A DNA stretch of 64,000 nt from Paraphaeosphaeria minitans (GCA_015832175.1 WJXW01000006.1:2170001-2234000), one strand, 5' to 3'; numbered from the stretch's first letter, positions 1 to 11,596 are shown. The notes: a model not told the origin generated them from the letters alone. Made by a program: numbers and translations.

Positions 1-217
1 TTCCGAGGCCTAAGCCTAGGTAACGCAGTAATGTTGTAGTGGATGTTCCAAGTAGTCTTCCACCGTGAAACCAGAAGTATTAAATAATGCAAGCACGCCT
101 CAAACGCGTGGGGAGACAGTACCGAAACCGCAGACTCCCTATACACAACGCTAATACAAGATATACAAAGTACCGAAGAAGAAGAAAAGAAAAAGACCCC
201 ACCTTCTCCCGTACACC

Positions 218-1168
218 CTAAACAGCAAACGTCCACGCCTCCCACACCCCCCAACAGTGACACGCCGCCCCCACGACAACGCAGACGTGGAAAACCCCAT
301 GGCTCCCGCCCCACACGTCGAACATGCCCCTGGTCTTCTCGTGCCTCCACGCCCACCGTTCGGGCCACCTCGACACGAAAAACACCACGCCCAGCGCGTA
401 CCAGCACCCCTCGGCCGCCCACCACTTGACGCCGCACTCGTGCCACCCGCGCGACACGCCGTGGACGTACATCCCGTGGAACGTGGGACCGAGGCCGCTG
501 AGGACGGTGAGCACAAAGGCCGTGGTGCGGTGCGGGCGGTACTGCATGCCCTGTAGCGAGGGGTGCAGGACGAGGAGGGCGGAGGTGGCGGTCAGGGTGG
601 TGATGATGGTCCAGTACAGTTTCTGCTCAAAGGGGTGGTTGTAGAAGGCGACGTGGATGCCGGAAACGAAGGACGCGAGGATGAGCGTGAGGATGCCGGT
701 GAAGTCGAGCAAAAGGCAGGACAGGGACACGGCGTCGGAGTGGTTGCACAGGGTGTGGAAGTTTGCGGAGGCGGAGAAGGTGAAGAGCGCGGCGATGGGG
801 GTGAGGGTCAGCATGAAGCGGTCGATCCAGGGGGCGTCGGCGTAGGCGTCGGAGATGTTGAGTTGGAGGAGGGGGAGGGAGAAGGCGAGGATGAGGGCTG
901 GGATGAGGTGGGTGTAGATGTTTGCGGTTTCGTTGTGCAGCTGTGCTAGCGATTGGATGGATTTGGCGACGCTGTGGGAGGGCGGCCGGTAGTGCGATGT
1001 TATGAAGGGAGAGGCCTCGAGGCGATACCAGTCGGGCAGCTCGTTGTAGGTGAGCAGGCGCTGGGGGGTGTCATCTTCGCTGGATGGTTTGGAAGCAGTC
1101 TTGCGTGCCTTGGAGGGCTTGCGAAAGAGGAGGAGGGGCAGGCGTAAGGCGATGGCTAGCGATGCCAT
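218..1168 (-). CDS. PAQR / haemolysin-III family membrane protein (316 aa)
   Basis: Single-exon gene for a seven-pass membrane protein of the progestin/adipoQ-receptor (PAQR, Izh-type) family. Seen: the entry motif HNETANIYTHL after a soluble N-terminus, the first zinc-site region SANFHTLCNH, an Asp in LLLDFTGI, and a C-terminal SHGVFH (HxxxH) in the last helix, so the Ser/His, Asp and His pair expected for the family metal site are all present. Hydrophobic segments alternate regularly through the protein. The open frame extends upstream to 1315, but the Met at 1168 (MASLAIAL) is the better start because family similarity begins soon after it. Fungal relatives (Izh proteins) act in zinc, sterol or lipid homeostasis and may have ceramidase-like hydrolase activity. 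That role is family knowledge and was not tested here. Confidence 0.88.
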   Translation of the reverse strand: MASLAIALRLPLLLFRKPSKARKTASKPSSEDDTPQRLLTYNELPDWYRLEASPFITSHYRPPSHSVAKSIQSLAQLHNETANIYTHLIPALILAFSLPLLQLNISDAYADAPWIDRFMLTLTPIAALFTFSASANFHTLCNHSDAVSLSCLLLDFTGILTLILASFVSGIHVAFYNHPFEQKLYWTIITTLTATSALLVLHPSLQGMQYRPHRTTAFVLTVLSGLGPTFHGMYVHGVSRGWHECGVKWWAAEGCWYALGVVFFVSRWPERWAWRHEKTRGMFDVWGGSHGVFHVCVVVGAACHCWGVWEAWTFAV

Positions 1169-1764
1169 GGTTGCTGCGCGGGTGAGCCCGTATCGTATCC
1201 AGGGTCCGGAATTTGGGCCTCGACGCAATCCTTCCAACAAAAACAGATCAAAGTCGCGAAACTTGGAAGAAAAAGGGTCAAAAAAATGGCAACTAGCGCA
1301 GGGGATGTGGCGCATAGATATAGAAGGGAGACGGGAGCCGCGAGCCGAGCAGCAACCAACCCCTCAATGGTGGATCAAATTTTTCGCGAGGGGCAATGTG
1401 TTCGCGCTCGCGCTCGGGCGGCGGGCCTGTTCTCGGCAGGCGGGAGCAGAAATTGGCGGCATGCAGAAGTTGGGCGGGCTCCGGAAGACGGGCGCGCTTC
1501 GGTTGCGGGCGTTTTGTAGCCTAGTCTCCAGGTGGGCGTTTTATAGCCTAGTCTCCAGATGGGCATTGTTATAGTATAGTCTCCAGATGGGCATTGTTAT
1601 AGTATAGTCCCCAGGCGGGCAGGGGAAACGTGGGGTGCGCGGAATGCAATTGGAGACGCTCACGGAGGAAAATGCAGGAAACGGAAACGGTTGGTAATGT
1701 CATGGAGAGATCAACGCGAACGCTGCAAATAATCACACATTAATCTACACAGGGCACTTGTCGC
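1169..1764. other. intergenic, head of PAQR gene to tail of phosphatase gene
   Basis: No convincing gene. Holds the promoter side of the PAQR gene and a short GC-rich minisatellite at 1507-1620. Open frames here are low-complexity shadows. Confidence 0.6.
1507..1620. repeat. 27-28 bp minisatellite, four copies
   Basis: Four head-to-tail units begin with GGGC at 1507, 1534, 1561 and 1589 and a partial fifth begins at 1617. Each carries a TAGTCTCCAG core. It lies about 340 bp upstream of the PAQR start codon. Confidence 0.85.
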
Positions 1765-3140
1765 TCATGCGTCGTAAATCGTCAGGATGTCAGTCGAGTT
1801 GGTATACTCGGGCTGGCACTTTTCCGTGAAGCTGCCAAACTCGTCGCCGCGGCGGCTGACGAAATCTTGGAAGGCCGACTTGGAGCAGCTCTCGCCGGGG
1901 CCGTCGCTGCAGTTGGGCAGCTGCTGCGGGGACTGGTTGACCAAGACACGGAAGTAGTGTCCGGCGTCGTAGCCGTAGCTGTCGCACGACATCTTTTCGA
2001 CGGCAATGTTGGTCAGGAAGGGCAGGATCGCAGACGACTTCCACACGCGATTGTGGTTCTGCGTCGTCAACGGCATCGTCGCGTTCGGGTTGTTGGTGCC
2101 CGAGTACATCGAGTTGTTGAACAGGCCCAGCGCAACAATGACCGTAGGCGGCAGTTCGCGATGGGTGAAGGAAACATATATGTCCTGGTCGGCTTTGTCC
2201 TCGAGCAGCAGGCTCGCAGATGCATTGACCCAAGGGAAGCCAAGCACACCGGAGATGGGGTTGGCGTATCCCGCATTGTAGAAGTACTGAATGTCGTTCA
2301 TGTATTCAAAACCCAACCAGTCGTTGGCCGTGAACAGCTCGAGGTTGCAGAAGTGCGAGGAGCCGCGGATGACGGTCTCGTAGCCGCACAGCTCCTGCAT
2401 GCCGACGATGTCATCGGCGGTGAAGTTCAGGCCCGGCGCGAGGTCCTTGAAGCGCTCAATGATGGGCTTGGTGTACTTCTCCTTGTACTCCTGGAGAGGA
2501 TCAGCTGAGACTAGGGAGATAGGGTCGATCAACTTACGGATGACTGGTTGCTTCCGTAGGACGAGCTGTACTTGGGGCAGCCCTTGTAGGGGGTCAACGA
2601 GTCGGCGCCCTCGGCCTCGGACCCAGGCACAGAAACGCGCTTCGTCTCGTTGCTCCTGGACAGCCCATCGATGAAGGAGCTCGCGCTGAGCTCAGTCCTC
2701 TCGGCCGTCGAGGTCCACACCTTGTTCGGCCTCTTGAGCGAAGGGTACCGCAGGCTCACATCCACACCCAGCTTGTACGACTCCAGCTCGCCAATCTTGG
2801 TCAGATCCTCAAGCTCCTCATCCGAGATGGGCGTCTTCCAAGTTCCCAGGAACGACAGCGGGCCGGCCTTGCTCCAGTCCACGCTCGCATTTTCCAGCTT
2901 GTCGGTGAAGGGCTCGATGTACTCCTCGTAGTCGAAGTCATTGGCGTAGATGGCCGCGTGCCTCACGAGGTATGTCGCGCGGCTAACATTGCAGCCCTGG
3001 GGCGGCTTGGGGTCCAGCGGCGGGTCCTCGGGCTCAAAGTACGGCGCAATGCCCGCGAGGTGCTCGAGCGGGTTGAAGGAGAAGGCTGCGACGGCAGCAT
3101 TGGCGACGGACAGCGACACAGCGAGTGAGCGGAGCATCAT
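1765..3140 (-). CDS. secreted histidine acid phosphatase (clade-2), atypical RHA motif
   Basis: Two exons, 3140-2538 and 2490-1765, with a 47-nt intron (GTAAGT...CTCCAG); 442 aa. The first in-frame ATG pair is at 3140/3137 (the open frame extends upstream only from GTG), followed by a hydrophobic signal peptide (LRSLAVSLSVANAAVAAF). The body matches the branch-2 histidine phosphatase fold. YLVRHAAIYAND is the first motif, where the usual RHGxRxP is RHA, and THRELPPTVIVALGLFN sits where the second catalytic His (HD/HAE) normally lies. Several N-glycosylation sequons and Cys pairs fit an extracellular enzyme. Related fungal proteins are annotated as acid phosphatases or phytases. With RHG changed to RHA and HD to HRE, phosphomonoesterase activity is uncertain. 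A TATATAG box lies just upstream on the minus strand (about 3200). Confidence 0.85.
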
Positions 3141-3188
3141 GAGAGCAAGCCTGGGCGAGGTGGAGACGGCGTCGCCCTCCGCTTTCAC

Positions 3189-5085
3189 CCCAACGGCTAG
3201 CTATATAGTGTATACACACGCAAGCCGGCCCCCCCAGCTCACCTTCGTCATTGCGAAAATGTTCCTTGGTCTTCACTTCGGACCTCCAGGATCGCACCGG
3301 AAAGCGGGAAGTCATCCGCGCCGCATGCGGTTTTGGCTGCACAACACGGGAATCGTGAAGGTGAAGGCGATGGCGATGACGATGGCTGCGCCAAAACAGG
3401 GCAGCCCGACAAGCTTCGTGACAGCCGCTAGGCCCAATTTGGCATACATCGTCACAGGAGTGTGAATTCTCGTCGACCAAACCCCTTGACTAGACTATCA
3501 CCATCTCCCACCACCTCCGCTGGAGTCCGGATGGAGCCTTGTGCCTTGGCGAACGACGAGTGCTCTTGGCCCAGGAACGGCGAGTCTTGGCTCAGGAACA
3601 GCTCGGGCGATGAGGAGCTTGATCGCTTGAGGCGTGCCGGTTTCCCGCAACAAGGCCATGGCTGCTGGAAGTGACATCGATATCACCATGCATTACCAGC
3701 GTGCATTACCAGCATGCATGTTTCAGCCAAGCCCTTCTTCTTCATCCGAGTCCTCGACTTTGCGCAATTCGACGAGCGTGCTTGCATGGGATTGTGCTTG
3801 TCTCGTGGCCTCGAGAGGACCTAGACGGGTGTATTCAACCAACCCTCGGCATGTACCCAAGCAGACTAACCACAGACAAGGACCCAGTGCTACTTGATCG
3901 TCGGACAGCACAAGTTGCTCGCCTGTAGAACTGCAACCTCAGTAGATGCGAATGAGGGCCTACGACAAGACACTGCAGTTCTTAGGCCGGACGGGCGATT
4001 GAGCCCGACGAGGAAACACACGCCTGGTCGGTTCAGACGTTTTGCAGAAAAAAAGGGAGAATTGCGCTACTGATTCTCTCCGACACCCTGTTCGTACATG
4101 AAATGGTCAATGCGAGCGAGAAAAGGCGGGCGAACGCTCCACTGGATACAGTCCCAAATCTCTCACATCCCGTCACGTGACGGTAGTCGCCATCAATCAA
4201 TCTTTCTACGATATGCTAACCTCATAGTAAGAAACTGCATATCATGTATGGTTCGAAACGCAGAATCACAATCAGCACACCAATGTTAGCCCCGACGAGG
4301 CAGTCGAGCCAAGGCATCAGTGGGACCACTACGCATTACCGCTGGCCACGTGACTTTTTTTTAGCCCCGACGAAGGAATATGGGTGGGGTCGAGTCATAC
4401 GTAGAACTATCAGGCTTCGCCTAAACAAAGCCATCGGGGTGAGCGGCTCGGTCATGCTCCGTTGTATGGGGCGAAGTATCATGTGATACCCACATTACCA
4501 TCGATTGTGCCGAACTCACATGACCAAGGTTGCTTATTTCAAAAAGTGGTTGATTTGTTTAGATGGATAACTACAGCCAGTGTGAATACCTACAGATGCA
4601 GGGCATCTAGGAGGATTGCGTCTGCAAGGAGAAGTAGTACTTGCGATAGGGTCCCCAAATTACGACAAGGCCACAGGTATCAACGTAAAAGATGAGATCA
4701 AGGAAAAGCAAATCCTTATGCGCGCAGAATGTGAGGCCGAAGAAAGCGTAGGTACCGAGTCAGACGTCCGTCGTGAAAAATTGAACACCGCGGTAACAAG
4801 GAAAAAAAAAACCAGCACAAAGTTCTCGCCAAAAGAGCGAGGGACGCAACAAGCCATGCCAGAGAAAGAAGAAGAAGAAGAAGAAGAAGAAGAAGAAGAA
4901 GAAGAAGAAGAAGAAGAAGAAGAAGAAGAAGAAGAAGAAGAAGAAGAAGAAGAAGAAGGCCATCCCAAGACCGAGAAAGAAAGAGTAGGTAATACGGTAC
5001 CTAGTAGGTACCCAAGCGTTCACGCATCCCATTCCCAAGCGTCAGACATCTACCCCATGGGCCATCGTAGCTGCAAGACATCTCC
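3189..5085. other. intergenic 1.9 kb
   Basis: No gene recognised on either strand. Contains short unrelated open frames and a pure (GAA)n tract at 4868-4958. The last part is the 3' flank of the Argonaute gene. Confidence 0.55.
4868..4958 (+). repeat. (GAA)n microsatellite, about 30 units
   Basis: Uninterrupted GAA/TTC trinucleotide run of roughly 90 bp. It forms poly-Glu or poly-Ser/Phe open frames that I regard as artefacts. It sits about 130 bp beyond the Argonaute stop codon. Confidence 0.95.
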
Positions 5086-8000
5086 CTACAAGAAAAACAT
5101 CTTATCGTCGAGTCCCTCACTCCACGGACTGACCTCGCACTCCGCCTTGCCCTCCCGTACCAACCTCTCCCCCCGGTTCCTGCCCCGGGGCAAAGCGCTC
5201 TGGAGCAAGCCGTTCACGAACCGCTGCTGCTCGTCGCCCGTCACAGAGCCATACTGCGTCCGGAGGGCGAGCTGGGGCAAGTTGGACACGTCCTTGAGGG
5301 ACACGTAATCGTAGTACGAGAGCACGCGACGGGCGAGCTTCCGGGCGTAGTGCACCGGGAGCGCGAGGGAAGTGGTTTCGAGCGACTGAGCGTTGGCGTT
5401 GAGACGGGCGGTTAGGTCGCGGAGCGTGGCCAGCGTGGGGCGGTGGTCTTTGGTCCGCGCGCCGGCTCCGTTGAAACGTACTTGGTATTGGTACTTTGCT
5501 GCATCGTCGGCGCGCTCGAACAGGTGGTCGTCTTGGATTCCGCTCTGCTCGAAGGTGGATGTTGTGAAGGTGAAGGTCGGCGTGGAGACTTCGTCTCTGC
5601 TTGCTTCTCCGTGGTGGGGTTGCGAATGGTGCTTCGGGTTCTTGGTCGCTGTTACGTAGGTCAAGGGTACGTGGGCGTCGGGCTGGGTCGGACGTTCAAA
5701 GGCCTCTTTGTACGCGCGACGGATTTGCTCGGCCTCGTTCTCGTGGGTCACGTCATCCACCTCGTGGTAGGAGTCGCGGTAGAAGACCACACGGGGTAGC
5801 TTCGTGGAAAGCTTCTTTAGACCTTGATGGCGCATGTGGGTCTCCCTCCATTTCCGCAGGAGCGGCGTGAGCGTCTCCTTCAGCTTGGAGATATGGGGTG
5901 CATGGATCTTAAGGATCTTTTCCGGCTTCGCTGCGTCTTGTGCGGTTTCGGGGAATTTCTTATTGTGCTCGGTGTACGTCTCCACCACCCTGTGGATCGA
6001 AGGCTGGGTCCGGGCCGCAGACCGATAGAATGATAGATCGTCGCCCCTACTTACGACAAGTGAGGCGACAGCAGGACAGTACTCTGTCGAATGGGATTCG
6101 GGGTGAGAGATGTGGGCGCCTATGATGATGAGCCCGTCTTCAAACTTTTCGCTGACGTACTCGTCGCGCGTCGCGGTCTCGAAGTTCTTCTCGCCCAGCA
6201 TGAACTTGATCTTGTGCAGGAGGGTCCGAGGTAACGTCTGTTGCCCGCCGTGAAGCTGTTGCTGGGTATCCAGCTCTCTTTTGCTAAGGCAGACGGTCAC
6301 AGCACCCATGTTCCGATCTCCCAACCTTCTGACCTCGGCGACGATTTCATGATACTTGACGCGACTCATTTTATCGTCGTCGATGACAGCTAAGAGTACA
6401 TCCGCCTTCATGTTGATGTTTTTAGCCAGCCTCTCTACTTTTGCTTCATTCTCCGCTTCCTCTCTTTTCTGCTCTTCGTTTGACGTCCCCCCTATCGATC
6501 TCGATCCTTGCATGCCAATGTCTTGTAGGCGCAGAAGCTCCGGCCCAGACTCCACCAGCGCAAACGTGCATCTGTCGGCACTTAAGTCCAAAATCTTCTG
6601 GTCCTCCCCTTTCTCAAATTCATAGCCGAGTGCCCGTTTCACATCCACTGCGAATTGTCGACCACCGTGATTTTTGAACTTCGATGTGATACACAGGACG
6701 CTAAGTGAAGGTGAGGGAGTGCTTTTAACCACGCCCCGTGCTCTAGTCTCATTCAATTGCCTAGGAACAGCTTTCAGAGGCTCATACGGCGCGTCAAATC
6801 TTGATGGGAATGGTAGTTCGATATTGGAGCTCTTAATCTCATCATCCCAATCGAAATAGCGGTTCGCTCCTCCAAGCGAAGGCTGTGTCACTATCATCAG
6901 CCTCATCACAGCAAGCACCCGATTTCAAACTTACTCTAAGCCGCTCCTTGACAAACTTGGACGCTTTCTCTGCTACCTCCAACGGTTTTAGTTCGGTTCG
7001 CAATGCCTGCAACTCGCCCGTGACGTGCTTCATGTTGGGCAGGACCTGGTCTCCGCAGCAGATGAGAAATTCAAGCGGGACCCAGAACGGCTTGGTCCTG
7101 CCAATGTCCGCCAGCGGTAGATGACTGAAACTCGCACCGAAAGGCGCCGTGAGGATCTTCAGATAGTCCTTGACGTTGTAGAACCTGGGCCTCACAGTCT
7201 GGGACGCCGACTCCTTCCGAACGACGGCGCCGACGTCCGAGTTGGCTTTCACGTCGCGAATGGTGTACACGCGTGTAAAGAGCTCCGCTGCTTCCGAAGC
7301 CGGATCCGATGGATCGACTTTCCATCCCTGTTCCGCTGCCGTCTTTTCGTACTTGCCCCGCAGAAAGCCCGCGAGACGATAACTGACCCGCACGCCCTGG
7401 AAGAGCTCTTTGAGGCGCTTGCTCACGGGGGTCGGGGATTTCAGGTGGGACGGAAAGCAGTATAGAGCGAACGATGAAAGACTCAGTTCGTCTGCGATGA
7501 CGGGGACGAGGTCGCATTCGATGCTCAAGCGGAAATTGTCCTCGACGCGCGGCTTGAAGCGGACAAGATGGCTCCATGGCATGAGATTCAACCTCCTGCT
7601 CTTACTATTCAGGGCCATGGCGAGATTCGCTGATCCGTCGATGAACTCTGCAGTACTGCCGTAGGCGGACCCGGGATATTTTGATTTGGAGGAGCACTCG
7701 TGCTGGAAGAAGAGTTGTACGTAGCGAGGGTACAGGTCTTTCTTATCACTTTCGTCCCTCTCGTTCTTTTGTCCAGCTCGGATGAACTTTCCCTTGGCGA
7801 CAACGGCGCAAATTATCGGTCTACCAACACCATCGTCTGGCCTGTTCCGCTTTTCCGCTCTGCTGAATTGCTTCTTCGTTTCAACCAGTACCAAGTTCCG
7901 GAACTCCGAGAAGCGCCGTTCGGCGGCAGCGTGGTCTTTCGCGGGCACGACAAGACGAGTTGTGCGACCGAGTCGCTGAGGATCCGATGGGATTTTGCCA

Positions 8001-8551
8001 ACATCATCCCCTTTAGCTTCATCAAGTTGGAAAGATCGAGCCTCCAGATCGAAGGCGATGTGACATGGATCTAGAAGTTGTTCATAGCCAGCTTGCATAT
8101 CCAGTTTCGGAGCCTTCCCAATCACAAGATCGAGATACTCCACCAATGCTTGGCGTCGAAGCCTCTTACTTGCCACCATCGTTCGTTGTTTTTTCTCCAC
8201 TTCGTTGCCGTGCTTGTCTTTAACGCTGACTATCTCCTTGGTGTAGATATCGATATCAATCAGCAGAAAAGAGGGCAGATCCTTGAGCGTGAAGTAAACT
8301 TTTCCGAGGGAGGTTTTGCTGCCTGGTTTCCCATCTGCGTATAGATAGTGGTCATCTGCTGAGGAAGGTATCTCAATTCGCGAAGTTGGGCGTGCGTAGT
8401 TTGGTTGGACACTGTCAGTACGGCCTTGGGTATTGGTAGCGAAAGTGGCTTCACTACGGGCACCGAGAGCGCGGGGAGGAGGCAGTCCCTCGTAGTCCGT
8501 AGTGGCAAGGTAATCTCTCGTGGCAAGCCTTTTTCCGCCCGGCCTTACCAT
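5086..8551 (-). CDS. Argonaute protein with degenerate PIWI catalytic site
   Basis: Two exons, 8551-6935 and 6882-5086, joined across a 52-nt intron (GTAAGT...ACACAG); 1137 aa. The open frame extends to 8569 only through non-ATG codons, so the Met at 8551 is used. Domains in order: N and L1 regions (about 60-330), PAZ (about 330-470, ending in the conserved VKDYL...PFWVPLEFLICCGDQVLPN block), MID (about 640-750), PIWI (about 780-1137), and the family C-terminus DKMFFL. In PIWI the first catalytic Asp of GADVTHP is His796 (GAHISHP), Asp909 in FYRDS is kept, and the usual YYAH His/Asp is Arg1053 (HYARKLA). The glutamate finger is also not evident. Inference: an RNA-binding Argonaute without slicer activity, so silencing or regulation by recruitment rather than cleavage. 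The reading frame is intact. Confidence 0.9.
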
Positions 8552-9319
8552 GTTCGAAGCGAGAAACAAGGAGTTGGATTGAGTTGGATGTTGTGGGAAA
8601 GTCTTTGAGTAGATTTATTAGCAAGTACTGTACGTCGGAAAGACTCTGCTTCGTAAAGTGAAGCCTGTGAAATCTGCTGCTGGTGGCCTTTGATAAGCAC
8701 AGCGGTCGGCTCCTCTTATACCCTGGCCTTATGTGATATAAGATTGCGGTGTATCATAAGGTCTTTCGAATTATCTTTTCCCCTTTGCTACCGGCTTCAC
8801 GCGTGATTGATAATGACTGTTTGCGTGCAGGTTGGTGAAGTATGCTAAGCTCACAGGGTCATGATGTTTTGTTTGTTCGATCCTACTCCGGATTGCCACA
8901 TTCTTAAAGTCGTGTACCTAACTTTTGCTCGGAGCATGTCATCGATCAGACCTGACACAAATTTAGGTTATGCACTGACAGGGAGTCTGATTCTTAGGCT
9001 CAGTTTGACATGTTGTGAATCATTACATCGAAAGAAAACTCTCAAGCCAGGGACTACAGCAACCATACACGTCGAGGGGAGCATCAGTCCCAGACTTGGT
9101 ATCCTGCTTCTGGCGTGTCGTCAAAGATCGTCTATGTGTGGGTTCGGAATGTGAGTTTCCCAGTAGATAGACTAGATACCGAGTCTACCAGAAAAGCAAC
9201 ATGTAGCTTACCTACCAGAAGCAAGGCATCTCGTGACTTGAAATGGCCGAACCTCGTAGGTACGGCGCCCGCCCAAACTTTCCACCCGCACAGCGCGTGA
9301 CTCGAAATGGCCCAACTTC

Positions 9320-10860
9320 GTAGGTAGGTAGGTACCTAACTATTCGCCCAACTTTCCTCCCCACAGAGCGCCGCCACACATCCAACCGACCTCGTGCAGG
9401 CGCCATGTGATTCCCCTTTGCACCGTATCTACCCCTCCATCATGCAGCGTGGTCCAGACCGAGCGTGCCATTCAGACCCCCCCTCCCCTCACGTTCCAGA
9501 CTCGCATCCGCCCACGACCCCACAAAAGCACGCACCCCTCATGCACGCGAACACGCGCCTCGCAGGGTTGTCTATTATCCGCCTTCGTCTCGTCTCGTGT
9601 ATGCGGGGTGGTGATGGGGAGACGGAGGCGCGGTACCTACCGTAGGTAGAGCTTTTCTACTGCCGGTTGAGCTAGATCGCACCTTGCATCCAATTATACA
9701 AGCTGTACGTTCTTTTTGACCCGCTTTTACGATCTATTCTGTTTCCTGATTAGATCGTTTATCATTAGCTCAACCGGCATCAGAAAAACTCTACGGTACC
9801 TAGGTATCTACCTACTTGGCGATGGGGGAGGGGTGGGCTTGGTGGGAAGAAGGCGGAGGGGAAAAGAAAGTACCTAGGTACACAGGTACCTACCTACCTA
9901 GGTACCTACCTACCTACCTATCACGGCTCCCACCCCTCGCACCCCGCACTCCTACCTATGCGACGCGACGTCTTCCGATGCTTAGGTACCTACCTACATA
10001 GTATTGCAATATGGAACGCATGCAATAGCAGCAGCAACAACAGCAGCTCCAGCACTCGCAACGGGCTATCGCTTGCGACGAGACAGGACAGCGGGAACAC
10101 GCACGCACGTGCGCCAACGTCGCACAGCGTGGCCAGACTCCTGTTCCCGAGTCCAGGGTCCAGAGTCCAGAGTCCAGACTCCAGACTCCAGACACATCTT
10201 TCTTCTGCACCTCCCCTCCCAATCTACGGTAGTCTACCTACCATGACGCAGCCGAGGATCCCGCAATCATGATGCGAAGCTCCAGCGCTGGACAAATGCG
10301 TCTCGACCAAGGACACGCTGTGCTGTGCTGCTGTGCTGTTCTGTGCCATGCCATGCCATGCCGTGCCATGCTAGATCGAAAGAAAACGCACGTGACTTGC
10401 AGACGCAGCCCACCTCGACCCCTCATCCTTATTCTTCCCCGCGCCCGCGCTCATCGCAGCCCTAGATCTAGCTAGGTAGATAGGTACCTACCTAGATACC
10501 CAAGTCGATCCGGACGGTGCCGGTGCGCCACACCACCACCACAACCACCGACGCCAGACCACCCAGCACCCAGCATCTCCGCCTACCGCCATAATACCTT
10601 TGACCCACAGCCTACGGCCTACGGCCCACAGCCCACAGCCCACAAACGGGACGACGCATTCCGCATCCAGAGCCGCCCAGATCCGCATGCGGAACTCGAC
10701 ATGACAAAAGACCAGCCGGCCGCAATTCGGTTTGAGTTTGGTATTGGGAGCGAGATGGGGGGTTGGAATGGGAGCGGGAAGGGGTCGAAAGCGCATTTGT
10801 CTAGGTAGGTAGGGAGGTAGGTACTGTAGGGAAGTAGGTAGGTAGGTAGGTAGGTAAGTA
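9320..10860. repeat. clustered CCTA/TAGG tetranucleotide tracts
   Basis: Repeated GGTACCTACCTA/TAGGTAGG runs at about 9324-9345, 9636-9646, 9793-9815, 9870-9940, 9985-10000, 10474-10500 and 10800-10860; similar tracts recur at 13705-13733, 14269-14282 and 39530-39545. Not a telomere array, because the tracts are short, scattered and in both orientations. Confidence 0.8.
9647..9793. mobile_element. MITE copy 1 (147 bp, TA-ended inverted repeats)
   Basis: Begins TAGAG and ends CTCTA; terminal inverted repeats of about 26 bp contain GCCGGTTGAGC at the left and GCTCAACCGGC at the right. The TA at each edge fits a Tc1/mariner-type TA target duplication. No coding capacity. A second copy of exactly the same length is at 32003-32149, and about 15 of 147 positions differ by eye, mostly transitions. 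In this copy the left TIR has two mismatches to the right one. Confidence 0.85.
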
Positions 10861-11440
10861 GTCCCGCGGGCCCGGGTCAGGTACCTTCCTACTGTGCTGG
10901 AATGCAGTGTAAGACGAGACGAGACGAGACGAGACGAGAGCGAGATAGGGCAAGACAGGACGAGACGAGACAGCGCGAGACAAGACCGTCTTACCCACCT
11001 CACCTCCCCACATACCACGCAAGTCGATCGCACAACTTGCGCTTCTTCAGTGGCGTGGGACCGACCCTGACAAGCGCCCTGCGAAACCCGACAGAGTGAA
11101 CCACGCATCTGGAACCAGTCTCGAGCGAAAGCAGCCGCAGGCGAACCTCGCAGCCTGTGCATTCCATATCTATTCCCCATCCACCGCACGCTACCACACT
11201 ACTACACTACTACCCTGTATCTCCATGTACAGATATCCGCCACGCACATGGCTCCAAAATGTGCAAATGGGTATCTCGTGACTAGACTGACTATTATGAA
11301 AACCGCCCCTCACGCCCCGATGCCCTCTTAATCTCTTAATAAAAAAAAAAAAAAAAAAAAAAAAGAAAACGCCTGCCAATATGGCGTGCAAGGAAAACAC
11401 CGCCAGTGAGTGTCCATGGGTAAAAGTAGGGACGCCGTTC

Positions 11441-11596
11441 CACGCTTGGGAAATGAAAGTCTTGCTTGGTGAGGGCGGCCACGCTCGGAAAATAAAATCT
11501 TTGGTTAGTGAGGGAGGCCACGCTCGGAAAATAAACTCTAGGTTGGTGAGGGCGGCCACGCTTGGAAAAAAAATCCTTGGTCGCCGAGGGAGCAGG
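11441..11596. repeat. 38-39 bp minisatellite, four copies
   Basis: Units start CACGCT at 11441, 11480, 11519 and 11557 and share a GTGAGGGCGGC end and an A-rich middle. The array stops about 20 bp from the 3' end of the PH-domain gene. Confidence 0.85.

Noticed and set aside
4616..5308. 230-codon open frame with a poly-Glu stretch
   Set aside because: It exists only because of the GAA tract and overlaps the Argonaute 3' coding end in the other direction.
6004..6054. Possible 51-nt in-frame intron in the Argonaute PIWI region (GTAAGT...CCCAG)
   Set aside because: The segment aligns well with the conserved PIWI block after GADVTHP (VVS-x-D-like pattern), so it is coding. Optional splicing cannot be excluded without RNA data.
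9870..9940. Telomere repeat
   Set aside because: CCTA/TAGG tracts are short, interspersed and bidirectional, and genes continue on both sides. Fungal telomeres are usually TTAGGG.
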